A stretch of 64,000 nt of DNA, taken from the IMG/VR virus record IMGVR_UViG_3300046660_000716, positions 62,001 through 126,000 of that record; one strand, written 5' to 3'. This DNA is from a virus. Numbering within the stretch: the stretch's first letter is position 1; each line of letters begins with the position of its first letter. The translations under genes were made by a program, and so were the position numbers. The notes under the pieces are model-generated. The model did not search any database, had not been told where the DNA came from, and saw only the letters and a program-made list of their open reading frames with translations. Shown one piece after another: positions 33,290 through 41,336 of this stretch.

Positions 33290-34606
33290 ATGGCAACTCG
33301 TAAAGCGCTGGAAGAAGCGAAGGCCGCGAAGGCAGCTGAGAAAGCAGCGAACAAGGCGGCAGCGCTGACCGCCGGCGGTTTGATGGACATGATGAAGGAC
33401 ATCGCGGGCAAGGCCGGCATCAAGGAAGCCAAGTCCTACAAGCCGGTCCCGACCGGCCTGAACGTCATGGACTACTACAACGCCCGCTACTTCATGAACC
33501 ACGAGTCGAAGCAGCACGAGCTGTTCACGGGCCTGCCAACCGGCAAGCTGATCATGATGATCGGCTACACCGGCACGGGCAAGACCACCCTGGCAGTCCA
33601 GAACGCCTGGTCGATGGTAGCCCCGTTCCAGGAAGGCAGCATCTTCCACATCGACCTCGAGAACGCCTGGTCGATCGAGCGCACCGCCGACATCACGGGC
33701 GTGAGCGTCGACACGGTCAAGACCAAGTACTTCCGCACCGAGCCGATCTCGCTGGACAAGATCTACGCCTTCATCAAGCGCGTCATCTTCGCCAAGCAAG
33801 AGCGGATGAAGAACCCGAACGACCCGATCTGGGTCACGAACCCGCACACCGGCGAGCGCATGGTCACGCCGACCGTCTTCCTGATCGACACCGTCGCGGC
33901 CCTCCAGTCCGAGGAGGTCCTCTCCGAGAACGAGGAGATGGGCAAGCTGATGTACGAGAAGGGCGCCCAGGCCGGCGCCAACAATGCGTTCGCGCAGCGC
34001 CTGGCCGGCATGATCGGCGAGGTCAACATCACCATCTTCGCGATCAACCACGTCCGCGTCGGCATCAGCGACGGCGGTTCGCCGAAGCCGAAGCGCGTCC
34101 AGTACCTGGCGGCCGACGAGACCGTCCCGGGCGGCACCGGCTTCCCGCAGTACGCCGACTACTTCCTGCACCTGCGCCCGACCGACTCACTGACCATGAA
34201 GGCCGACGAGGGCTTCGCCATCCCGGGCAAGATCGTCAAGTGCTCGATCATCAAGTCGCGTCTGTCCTACGACGGCCGCCAGTTCGACCTGGTCCTGACC
34301 GACAACGGCTTCAGCAACGCCTGGTCCAACCTGCAGTTCCTGAAGAGCGTCAAGGCGATCAAGGGCGCGGGCGCCCACCTGTTCATCGAGGCGCCGGACG
34401 GCCGCGCCACGCGTAAGTTCGCCCAGCGCAACTGGTCCGAGTTCTACGAGGGCGACCAGGAATTCCGCGAGGTCGCCGACGCGCGGCTCGAGTACGAGCT
34501 GCTGGGCCTGGTTCCGCAGCCAGGCACCGCCGAAGAGCAAGAAGTCATGGCAGGCGCCGAAGCCGTGGCAGGCGACCTCGACGAGGCGCTGACCGCCACC
34601 GAGTAA
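33290..34606 (+). CDS. RecA/UvsX-type recombinase
   Basis: The 438-residue protein starts after CACAAGGAAGCACACA. Residues 1-30 are Ala/Lys-rich. The RecA core has Walker A GYTGTGKTT at 92-100 (Lys98), HIDLEN after it, and Walker B VFLIDT with Asp200. ITIFAINHVRVGI marks the region before loop L2. It should form ATP-dependent filaments on single-stranded DNA for recombination and replication restart. Sequence similarity to bacterial RecA is low; UvsX-like or SAK4-like assignment is not resolved. Confidence 0.85.
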   Translation: MATRKALEEAKAAKAAEKAANKAAALTAGGLMDMMKDIAGKAGIKEAKSYKPVPTGLNVMDYYNARYFMNHESKQHELFTGLPTGKLIMMIGYTGTGKTTLAVQNAWSMVAPFQEGSIFHIDLENAWSIERTADITGVSVDTVKTKYFRTEPISLDKIYAFIKRVIFAKQERMKNPNDPIWVTNPHTGERMVTPTVFLIDTVAALQSEEVLSENEEMGKLMYEKGAQAGANNAFAQRLAGMIGEVNITIFAINHVRVGISDGGSPKPKRVQYLAADETVPGGTGFPQYADYFLHLRPTDSLTMKADEGFAIPGKIVKCSIIKSRLSYDGRQFDLVLTDNGFSNAWSNLQFLKSVKAIKGAGAHLFIEAPDGRATRKFAQRNWSEFYEGDQEFREVADARLEYELLGLVPQPGTAEEQEVMAGAEAVAGDLDEALTATE

Positions 34607-34622
34607 CACCCGCACCAAGCGC

Positions 34623-34652
34623 AGCGCCTCCGGCCCATCGGTCGGAGGCGCT
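34623..34652 (+). promoter_or_regulatory. Intergenic hairpin, 10-13 bp stem, CATC loop
   Basis: AGCGCCTCCG pairs with CGGAGGCGCT; three inner pairs leave loop CATC. No T-run. It lies 24 bases before the start of the RNA polymerase beta-like gene. Confidence 0.5.
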
Positions 34653-34676
34653 TCCGCAACCCGAAGGAGAAGAAGA

Positions 34677-36761
34677 ATGGCAGGATCAGTAATCAAGGAC
34701 GCAGCACAGTTCGACGGCGGGCACAAGTTCCTCGCGGAGGAGCTGCTGCAGCCGATGTCGGACAAGTGCGACGTCGGCCGCACCAACATGTGGGCCGGCC
34801 ACTTCGTCCAGGCCGTGACGCTGGACCACCCGGAGCGCCCGCGCATCTTCAGTCGCTTCGAGGACGCCATCGGTGCGTACACCACCGCCGTGAAGGTGCT
34901 GCCGGCCGACGCCGAGATCGTGGCCGTGTTCCAGAAGAACGCCCTGCAGAGCGTGTACGCGATCCGCTACGCAGACGGGAAGATGGACGTGCACTTCGCC
35001 AAGCCGGTGCGCCACCTGACCGAGAACTACGGCTACACCCTGAGCAGCCACCTGGAGGGCCGCCAGGCCGGCGAGAAGCTCCCGTCCGGCTCCGTCATCC
35101 AGAGCTGGGCCTGCACGAACGAGGAGGGCAGCTTCCAGTTCGGCCAGAACCTGCGCACCGTGTACATGAACAAGGACGGCAAGACCTACGAGGACGGCTA
35201 CATCATCGGCGAGTCCGCGGCCGACAACATGTCGCACACCTCGGTCGAGGAAGTCACGGTCGTGCTCAACGCCAACGACCTGCTCGTCAACCACTACAGC
35301 GGGAACGAGGAGCACCAGGGCTTCCCGAACGTGGGCGAGAAGATCAAGAACGGCCTCATGTCCGTCCGCCGCCGGATCAACCACGAGTCGATCCTGTTCG
35401 ACCTGGCGGCGCAGCAGCTGGGCAAGATCCACTGGGACGCCGACCAGCCGTTCTACGTCGACGGCACGGTGGTGGACATCGACGTCTACTCGAACCTGTC
35501 GGCCGAGGAGCTGGACAAGCACCCGTTCAACAGCCAGATCCTGCAGTACCACAACAAGTGGCTGGAGTTCCGCGACTGGTTCACCGAGGTCTTCAGCGAG
35601 GTCACCCAGTCCGAGGGTCCGCGCATGTACTCCGACGACGTGGCCTACTGGTGGCGCCTGTGCCGCGACACCCGCACGGAGCGGTGGCGCCACGAGCGCC
35701 GCGAGTTCGACGGCGTGGTCATCCGCTTCACGGTGGCAAAGCGCAACCCGGTCAAGGCGGGCTCGAAGCTCACCAACCGCTTCGGCGGCAAGGGCGTCGT
35801 CTCGGAGGTCCGCCCGGACCACCTGATGCCGAAGACCAAGGACGGCGTCTACGCGCAGCTGATCGTCAACAGCCTGGGCGTGGTTAACCGCCTCAACCCG
35901 GCCCAGCTGTACGAGTCCGAGGTGAACTACATCGGAGAGTGCGTGGAAGCCCAGATGCGCGCGATGCCCGGCGTCGAGGCGGCCGCGACCCACTTCCTGA
36001 AGTTCCACTCGTTCGTCGACCCCGTGCACGGTGCGTTCCTGGCCGAGCAGCCCGAGCTGTACGATCTCGTGGGCGAGATCCTGCGCGGCGAGGAGCACAT
36101 CTACATCCACCAGCCGCCCTTCTTCGGCAACATCTCGCTGGATACGCTCGAGCTCACCTACAAGGAGTTCGGCGTCGAGAAGGTGTACTACGAGGGCCTG
36201 GAGGAGCCGCAGATCCCGGGCACCAACTACTACCTGAAGCTGCGCCACGAGCCGCTGTCGAAGATGTCCGCCCGCTCGGCCAAGCACCTGTCGATCAGCG
36301 GCGTCCCGACCAAGAACAGCCGGGGCGTGCGCGGCAGCACGGAGCACCACAGCACGACGCCTATCCGCCTGGGCGAGCAGGAGCTCCAGAACTTGCTGAT
36401 AGCCAACCAGCCGGACGAGCTGAAGCGCCTGCTGCGCCTGTACGCCACCGACGACCTGTCCCGCGAAGGGGCGATCGCCGAGCTGCTGGTGCGCCAGGAC
36501 GCGTTCTCGCACGAGCGCATCGAGCCGCGCGGCACGGGCATCACCCGCCCCGTCGCCGGCCTGAAGGCGCTGCTCGAGTCCATCGGGCTCAAGCTCCAGA
36601 CCACCGGCGAGATCGTGGACGAGTCCCTGGACGACGTCCCCCTGCCTACCACCTACGCCACATTGGAGATCGAAAATGAGCATGAAGAAACCGCAGCCAC
36701 CGAGGCCGCAATTGCCGTCGAAGAGCTCGACCCAGTCGACCCAGACGCCGAAGACGAGTGA
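34677..36761 (+). CDS. Multisubunit RNA polymerase beta subunit, C-terminal half
   Basis: The 694-residue protein starts after CCGAAGGAGAAGAAGA. It follows RpoB from about E. coli residue 670 onward: DVGRTNMWAGHFVQAV (against DANRALMGANMQRQAV), FGQNLRTVYM then TYEDGYIIGE with Glu172-Asp173 matching the ED pair near the active site, and VKAGSKLTNRFGGKGVV with Lys364 and Lys372 eight residues apart like Lys1065/Lys1073. VNSLGVVNRLNPAQ and LRHEPLSKMSARS at the end match NPLGVPSRMN and KMHARS. The N-terminal half of beta is absent, as in split polymerases of some jumbo phages. Other subunits must lie elsewhere. Confidence 0.9.
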   Translation: MAGSVIKDAAQFDGGHKFLAEELLQPMSDKCDVGRTNMWAGHFVQAVTLDHPERPRIFSRFEDAIGAYTTAVKVLPADAEIVAVFQKNALQSVYAIRYADGKMDVHFAKPVRHLTENYGYTLSSHLEGRQAGEKLPSGSVIQSWACTNEEGSFQFGQNLRTVYMNKDGKTYEDGYIIGESAADNMSHTSVEEVTVVLNANDLLVNHYSGNEEHQGFPNVGEKIKNGLMSVRRRINHESILFDLAAQQLGKIHWDADQPFYVDGTVVDIDVYSNLSAEELDKHPFNSQILQYHNKWLEFRDWFTEVFSEVTQSEGPRMYSDDVAYWWRLCRDTRTERWRHERREFDGVVIRFTVAKRNPVKAGSKLTNRFGGKGVVSEVRPDHLMPKTKDGVYAQLIVNSLGVVNRLNPAQLYESEVNYIGECVEAQMRAMPGVEAAATHFLKFHSFVDPVHGAFLAEQPELYDLVGEILRGEEHIYIHQPPFFGNISLDTLELTYKEFGVEKVYYEGLEEPQIPGTNYYLKLRHEPLSKMSARSAKHLSISGVPTKNSRGVRGSTEHHSTTPIRLGEQELQNLLIANQPDELKRLLRLYATDDLSREGAIAELLVRQDAFSHERIEPRGTGITRPVAGLKALLESIGLKLQTTGEIVDESLDDVPLPTTYATLEIENEHEETAATEAAIAVEELDPVDPDAEDE

Positions 36762-37407
36762 CCTCGTCCCGGCCGACGGCCTGCTGGAGTCCGGCTCGGA
36801 CAGCGCCCCGTCGATGCCCTCGGGCTCGTCGGACGGCCTGACCGAGGTGGCGTCGGAGCCGGAGACTCCGGCGGCCGAGGGGCTCACCGTGACCTCGGCC
36901 ACCGACGACTTCGACGGTGACGCCGGTGCGGCGATCGAGGTACCGCCCGGCGACCACCGCGAGTTCGAGAGCGAGGCGTTCGTGCCGCTGGTCGCCCCCG
37001 ACCCGCTGCCGTCCGCCCCGGTGGTCGGCGAGCCCGTGTCGCCGGTGTCCGAGGCGCTCCCGGACGGCGCGATGCCGTACCTGGGCGTCCTGGTCCAGGC
37101 CAACATGGTGGGTCGCTCCGGCTCCGGCCGGGTGGCCGGCCTGCCCGTGGTGATCCGCAGCACGGAGGCTGCTCCCCGCACCCTGGGGGTCCTGGTGCTG
37201 TCCGACCCGGGCACCACCATGGCCATCGAGCGCAAGCTCACGGAGGCGGGCTACGTCGGCCCGTTCGCCGTGTTCCTGCCCCACGAGCTGTCCCGCGAGC
37301 TGAAGCTGGCCGCGGCGAAGGCGATCGCTCCGCAGGCCCAGGAAGACGGGCTGGACCGCGCCGCGGCGCTGTCCGCGCTCGGCCACAGCTTCCAATCCCT
37401 CGCCTAG
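36676..37407 (+). CDS. Hypothetical protein, Ser/Pro/Glu-rich N-terminus, contains a DFDGD motif
   Basis: The start at 36676 follows TTGGAGATCGAAA and lies 86 bases inside the beta-like gene. Residues 1-120 are low-complexity. DFDGD at 78-82 followed by IEVP and E...EA recalls the beta' catalytic motif NADFDGD...VP, and gene order beta then beta' is the bacterial order. However, nothing else matches beta', and the region is acidic enough for chance. The C-terminal 110 residues look folded (GVLVQANMVGRSGSGRVAGL). Function unknown. Confidence 0.7.
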   Translation: MSMKKPQPPRPQLPSKSSTQSTQTPKTSDLVPADGLLESGSDSAPSMPSGSSDGLTEVASEPETPAAEGLTVTSATDDFDGDAGAAIEVPPGDHREFESEAFVPLVAPDPLPSAPVVGEPVSPVSEALPDGAMPYLGVLVQANMVGRSGSGRVAGLPVVIRSTEAAPRTLGVLVLSDPGTTMAIERKLTEAGYVGPFAVFLPHELSRELKLAAAKAIAPQAQEDGLDRAAALSALGHSFQSLA

Positions 37408-37411
37408 CGAG

Positions 37412-37418
37412 ATATCAT
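37412..37418 (+). promoter_or_regulatory. ATATCAT promoter-like motif
   Basis: GATATCAT lies 65 bases before ATG 37484, with a hairpin between them. Confidence 0.55.
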
Positions 37419-37427
37419 TGACATGGA

Positions 37428-37451
37428 CGGATGAGCCCTTTGGCTCATCCG
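37428..37451 (+). promoter_or_regulatory. Leader hairpin, 10-bp stem, CTTT loop
   Basis: CGGATGAGCC pairs perfectly with GGCTCATCCG, followed by CCATTCCTTTACTTTTTCC. The delayed T-rich tail could allow partial termination, which would place an attenuator between promoter and gene. Confidence 0.5.
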
Positions 37452-37483
37452 CCATTCCTTTACTTTTTCCCGAAGGACAGAAA

Positions 37484-37798
37484 ATGTCGATCGACAAGAA
37501 ATTCGATACGTTCGCAGAGACGCAGACCAAGGGGCCGCGCCTGCGCGGAGCCACCCGTGCGGTGATGATGGCCGTGCCGCCGCCCGGCCACACCTCGCCC
37601 ATCGAGGCCACGGTCCTGGAGGGCACCCCGGACCAGGCGTTCGCCGCCCTGCGCCACAAGTGCTTCAACCGCGGCGCAGTCGAGATCGTCAAGAGCATCG
37701 TGCACATGAGCTCCACGCCGAACAGCCTGGCCAACTTCGCGGTCATCATGGAGAGCGATGCCCGCATCCAGCTGTCCTTCATGAAGGCCGCCGCGTGA
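37484..37798 (+). CDS. Hypothetical protein, 104 aa
   Basis: ATG 37484 follows CCCGAAGGACAGAAA; an upstream in-frame ATG would translate the leader hairpin and is rejected. Mixed alpha/beta. It begins a chain of seven genes with overlapping or near-touching starts. Function unknown. Confidence 0.7.
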   Translation: MSIDKKFDTFAETQTKGPRLRGATRAVMMAVPPPGHTSPIEATVLEGTPDQAFAALRHKCFNRGAVEIVKSIVHMSSTPNSLANFAVIMESDARIQLSFMKAAA

Positions 37799-38112
37799 AA
37801 GTCGCTGGCAAGGCGATCGCCTTCGTGCAGATAGGCGAGCCGAACGGCAAGGAGATCCCGTATCTCCTCGAGGTGGTCAAGGAGACCCCGACGACGTATT
37901 TCACGGTCGAGGCGATCGCGCTCGGCCTGCGCGACCTGGCGCCCACCTACCGCGCGAAGCGCGTGGTGCGCTGGAGTAAGCTGGAGCGCCGCCGCAACGG
38001 CGACAACACGTCCGACCCCCATTTCAAGATCTGCCGCACGCTGTCCCGCCCCGAGGCAGACATGCTGCGCGGCAAAGTAGTGATTCTGACACAAGCAAAG
38101 GAAGCAGCATGA
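37795..38112 (+). CDS. Hypothetical protein, 105 aa
   Basis: GTG 37795 overlaps the previous stop (GTGA). The protein is basic in the middle (YRAKRVVRWSKLERRRNG), which may contact nucleic acid. The stop overlaps the next ATG. Confidence 0.65.
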   Translation: MKVAGKAIAFVQIGEPNGKEIPYLLEVVKETPTTYFTVEAIALGLRDLAPTYRAKRVVRWSKLERRRNGDNTSDPHFKICRTLSRPEADMLRGKVVILTQAKEAA

Positions 38113-38654
38113 ACGCAACTAAGAAGGAAGACAACCTGCGGGCCGTGGGCCACCATGAGACCGAGCAGGGCCGCACGCTCGACGCCGTGAACGGGTACTT
38201 CGGCCGCGGCGCCAAGAAGGTCATCGTGACCCTGCTTGATTCCGACCCGGCGAACGTCGAGTGGGACATCGTGGTCATTGGCCGCGAGAAGGACCTCGGC
38301 GGCATCATGGGCTACGCGGTCAATCCGAGCGAGTTCATCGTGGACTTCGAGCTGACTCCAAAGTTCGCGGACGGCAACGAGGTGTGGGTAGTATTCGGCC
38401 GGGGAACCCTGCGCTCCGGCACGATCATCGGTCGCCGCCAGACGCGATTCTCCGCCGAGAATACGGAATTCAACCGGACGGGCGTGCCGTCCCAGCAGGA
38501 AGAGTGGCTGGTACAGTGGATGTTCCCGCTGGACGAGAACCACGCCGGTGCGCAGAAGCCCGAGTGGATGCCGACACCTCGCTGCTTTCACACGGCTGAG
38601 GAGGCCGCGAGCAAGATGTGCATCAGCCTCTTCAGCTCCAAGGTGCAATCGTGA
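38109..38654 (+). CDS. Hypothetical protein, 181 aa
   Basis: ATGA overlap upstream, GTGA overlap downstream; SD-like AAAGGAAGCAGC. Mixed alpha/beta, no motif recognised. Confidence 0.7.
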   Translation: MNATKKEDNLRAVGHHETEQGRTLDAVNGYFGRGAKKVIVTLLDSDPANVEWDIVVIGREKDLGGIMGYAVNPSEFIVDFELTPKFADGNEVWVVFGRGTLRSGTIIGRRQTRFSAENTEFNRTGVPSQQEEWLVQWMFPLDENHAGAQKPEWMPTPRCFHTAEEAASKMCISLFSSKVQS

Positions 38655-39115
38655 TCGACCCGCGCCCCGTTCCCCCGAACGTCAACCCCGAGACCGGCGT
38701 GCGCTACGGCGCCGTCTCGGCCCGCCTGCTCTACGACGAGGTGATCGAGACCATCCAGAACGACGGTACCGACCTCACCCGCGCCGCCGAAGCGGCGGCG
38801 CTCCGCGCGGAGATCCAGACGAAGCGCCCGTACATCGGCGAGACCGAGCTGGCCAACGAGGTCTACTTCGCGCTGGAGGGCGAGTGCTACGACCAGCCCG
38901 AGCACCGCTACACTCGCCCCGACGGTCTCGACGTGCTGACGATGTGGCTGGGCGGTGCCATGCACGTCATGGTGCTGCGCTCGCCGCACTTCACGGCGAC
39001 CAACCTGTGCTCGCCCTGCATGCCGGGCGCGGGCAACCTGGACGAGGCACCCGTCAACGGCGGCCACCGCTGCTACGACGTGCCGCCGGACTGGTACCGC
39101 AAGGAGGTCGCATGA
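38651..39115 (+). CDS. Hypothetical protein, 154 aa
   Basis: GTG 38651 overlaps the previous stop. Cysteines occur in CSPC and at EC/RC positions, and LTMWLGGAMHVMVLRSPHF forms a hydrophobic core. Function unknown. Confidence 0.7.
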   Translation: MIDPRPVPPNVNPETGVRYGAVSARLLYDEVIETIQNDGTDLTRAAEAAALRAEIQTKRPYIGETELANEVYFALEGECYDQPEHRYTRPDGLDVLTMWLGGAMHVMVLRSPHFTATNLCSPCMPGAGNLDEAPVNGGHRCYDVPPDWYRKEVA

Positions 39116-39447
39116 GCATCCTCCTCCCGCAGGACGCACAGCAGAAGTCCGCCACCGCGGCGCACATGAAGCAGCTGAAGACGCTGGACAGAGTGCGCGC
39201 GAGCGATACGCTCACCAAGCACATAAACGCCGTCGGCGCCCTGGTCGAGCGCGCCGCGGCCGCCGGCGAGTACAGCGTCTGCTTCAATCTGGTGGAGTTC
39301 TTCGGTAACGAGCCGACGGCTCACAAAGGCGTGAGCTTGATAGACCCGATTCTGCGTGACCTGGGCTACAAGACCGACTTCACGTTCTCCAGCAACTACA
39401 TCAACGAGCGCATGACCGTATCGTGGTCAAAGAAAGGCAAGGAATGA
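39112..39447 (+). CDS. Hypothetical protein, 111 aa
   Basis: ATG overlaps the previous stop. A helical N-terminal half is followed by a small alpha/beta end (LIDPILRDLGYKTDFTF). Function unknown. Confidence 0.65.
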   Translation: MSILLPQDAQQKSATAAHMKQLKTLDRVRASDTLTKHINAVGALVERAAAAGEYSVCFNLVEFFGNEPTAHKGVSLIDPILRDLGYKTDFTFSSNYINERMTVSWSKKGKE

Positions 39448-39743
39448 GCGACGTCCCCAACATGTCCGGCACGCTGCTGGCGAACTACATCAAGCGCCTG
39501 AAGACCGCGCTCGACGACAAGGCCAAGGCCGAGTATCTGGCCGGCACCGGACGCGAGCCTATCGAGGGCACGGACCTGTACGCTGGTGCCTGGGTGTTCT
39601 TCCACAAGGGCGCCAGCGTGTTCGTCGACGACGCCCAATCGGTGAACGCCGACTGGATCATGCTCCACACGCCTTTCGCCAAGACGGGACGTATGACGGT
39701 TCCCCTCACCAACATCCGCGGCATCATATTTGACAGCGAGTAA
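39444..39743 (+). CDS. Hypothetical protein, 99 aa
   Basis: I chose ATG 39444, which overlaps the previous stop and follows AGAAAGGCAAGGA. A central beta-rich part contains DLYAGAWVFFHKGASVF. Function unknown. Confidence 0.65.
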   Translation: MSDVPNMSGTLLANYIKRLKTALDDKAKAEYLAGTGREPIEGTDLYAGAWVFFHKGASVFVDDAQSVNADWIMLHTPFAKTGRMTVPLTNIRGIIFDSE

Positions 39744-39746
39744 TCC

Positions 39747-40499
39747 ATGACCGAATCAGCAGTATTCTCTCTCAGCGCGGCCGTCCAGGAGATAGCCAAC
39801 CGCACCGGGCGCATCATCACCGTAGAAACGGACGATGCCGTCGCCAGCTCGTTCGTTGCGTCGCCCCACCTGCCGGCGCCGACCATGAAGGTCGAGGACA
39901 TCCACGCAGCCCTCAAGCGCCACGCTCCGCATGCGATCATCTCGTGCAAGCTCCCGACCCACCGCCAGTCCCACGTCGAGCAGTTCATGCTCGACGTCGC
40001 CCACGACATCGGCAAGATCGGGCAGAAGTCGCTCGTTATCGAGGTCGACCCGCGGGCCGTCGTACGGCCCGTTCGCATGGCGAACGCCATCCCCTCGGCG
40101 GCGGACCTGGAGACCATGTGGTCGCCGAGCGGCGACGGCGAGCACCCCGGTTTTCCGCGCGAGGACTGGCGAGCCGCCGTGGCCAATGACGACACCATTC
40201 AGGGTTACTGGGACTGGCTGCACCACGAGCTGGCGAAAGAAGCCGACCTCAAGGTCGAGCAGGCACGCGAGCAGCACAACGGCTGCGACGTCTACGTCCA
40301 GTTCGAAATGCCGTCCGACCAGGACATGCAGAAGCTCGGCCCGTTCGCCTACGCCCAGATCACCTACGGCGAGCTCCGCGTCGAGCTGCCGGACGGCACC
40401 ATGGTGGACGACCTCGCTGTCCTGGACAAGGAGAGCGGCATGTGGCGCGAGTCGGCCACGGGCAAACTGTGGACCGACATCGTCATCTTCACCGACTAA
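39747..40499 (+). CDS. Hypothetical protein, 250 aa
   Basis: It starts 4 bases after the previous stop. The acidic alpha/beta protein has no recognised motif. A 496-codon opposite-strand frame here is a shadow. Confidence 0.75.
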   Translation: MTESAVFSLSAAVQEIANRTGRIITVETDDAVASSFVASPHLPAPTMKVEDIHAALKRHAPHAIISCKLPTHRQSHVEQFMLDVAHDIGKIGQKSLVIEVDPRAVVRPVRMANAIPSAADLETMWSPSGDGEHPGFPREDWRAAVANDDTIQGYWDWLHHELAKEADLKVEQAREQHNGCDVYVQFEMPSDQDMQKLGPFAYAQITYGELRVELPDGTMVDDLAVLDKESGMWRESATGKLWTDIVIFTD

Positions 40500-40511
40500 G
40501 GAGCAACCGAT

Positions 40512-41012
40512 ATGGGCAACGCCCACCAGAAGAAAATCCTCGGCATCGTCACCCAGGCGATCGTCGACAACGGGCTGGACCCGGTGCACCGTGGCAAGTT
40601 CTCCAACATGGGCGCGATCGGAATCCAGCTTTCGACCAAGCCGGTGGACATCGCGCTGGTCAACTACGATTTCCAGAGCGACACGATGACGCTCTCGATC
40701 TACGTCAAGAACGCCGCCGGCGCCATGGTCGGCGTCCAGAGCCAGCCGCCGCGTCAGAACTACTTCGACTTCTACATGAAGTACGAGGACGAGCGCGGCT
40801 ACGACCGCTTCTACACCGCGCTGATGCAGGAGCTGAAGAAGCTGAAGCCAAAGCAGCCCAAGGGCGTGCAGGCGGCACCGCCTCCCCCGGTCGAGGCCGA
40901 GGGCCTGGTGCGCGACCTGGTCAAGGCGCTGGACGACTCCTCGCCGCTCTGGCGGGCCGCCCTGCCCGTCCTCCTGGACCGCGTCGAACGCTTCCTCGCG
41001 CCGAAAAAGTAA
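40512..41012 (+). CDS. Hypothetical protein, 166 aa
   Basis: The start follows CTAAGGAGCAACCGAT. A beta-rich first 85 residues, then a Pro/Lys linker (KPKQPKGVQAAPPPP), then a C-terminal helix. Function unknown. Confidence 0.75.
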   Translation: MGNAHQKKILGIVTQAIVDNGLDPVHRGKFSNMGAIGIQLSTKPVDIALVNYDFQSDTMTLSIYVKNAAGAMVGVQSQPPRQNYFDFYMKYEDERGYDRFYTALMQELKKLKPKQPKGVQAAPPPPVEAEGLVRDLVKALDDSSPLWRAALPVLLDRVERFLAPKK

Positions 41013-41057
41013 ACGCTCGCAACAAGCGATGTGTTCGATCAACAACGGAGAAACTTC

Positions 41058-41336
41058 ATGACCCGCAATACCCAAGTCAGTATCAGCACGGAACTCCCCA
41101 ACGCGCCCATCCGCGACTCCCTTCAGCCTGGCGACGTATTCGTCTACGCGCACCGCCGCAACGATCTGCGCCTGGTGCCGAACGTGTCGTTCTCCAGCAT
41201 GGGCCAGCACCTCGTCGGCAAGGACGTCATCCTGAGCGGCGAGCACGCCGGCATGACCGACGACTCGACGCCAAGCGCGCAGGTCATCGCCATGGACATC
41301 GTTGCGTCCCCATCCTCGACGGCGGTGCCGGCATGA
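41058..41336 (+). CDS. Hypothetical protein, 92 aa
   Basis: ATG 41058 follows CAACGGAGAAACTTC; ATG 41031 lacks a ribosome-binding site. Beta-rich (LQPGDVFVYAHRRNDLRLV). Its stop overlaps the ligase ATG, implying coupling. Confidence 0.65.
   Translation: MTRNTQVSISTELPNAPIRDSLQPGDVFVYAHRRNDLRLVPNVSFSSMGQHLVGKDVILSGEHAGMTDDSTPSAQVIAMDIVASPSSTAVPA

Noticed and set aside
34686-37241. An 851-codon minus-strand open frame
   Set aside because: It is opposite the recognised RNA polymerase beta-like gene and has the same shadow composition.
40442-41332. Upstream extension of the ligase frame to 40442
   Set aside because: The extension crosses two well-formed genes (40512 and 41058) in another frame and shows no ligase similarity; the ATGA overlap at 41333 is a good start.
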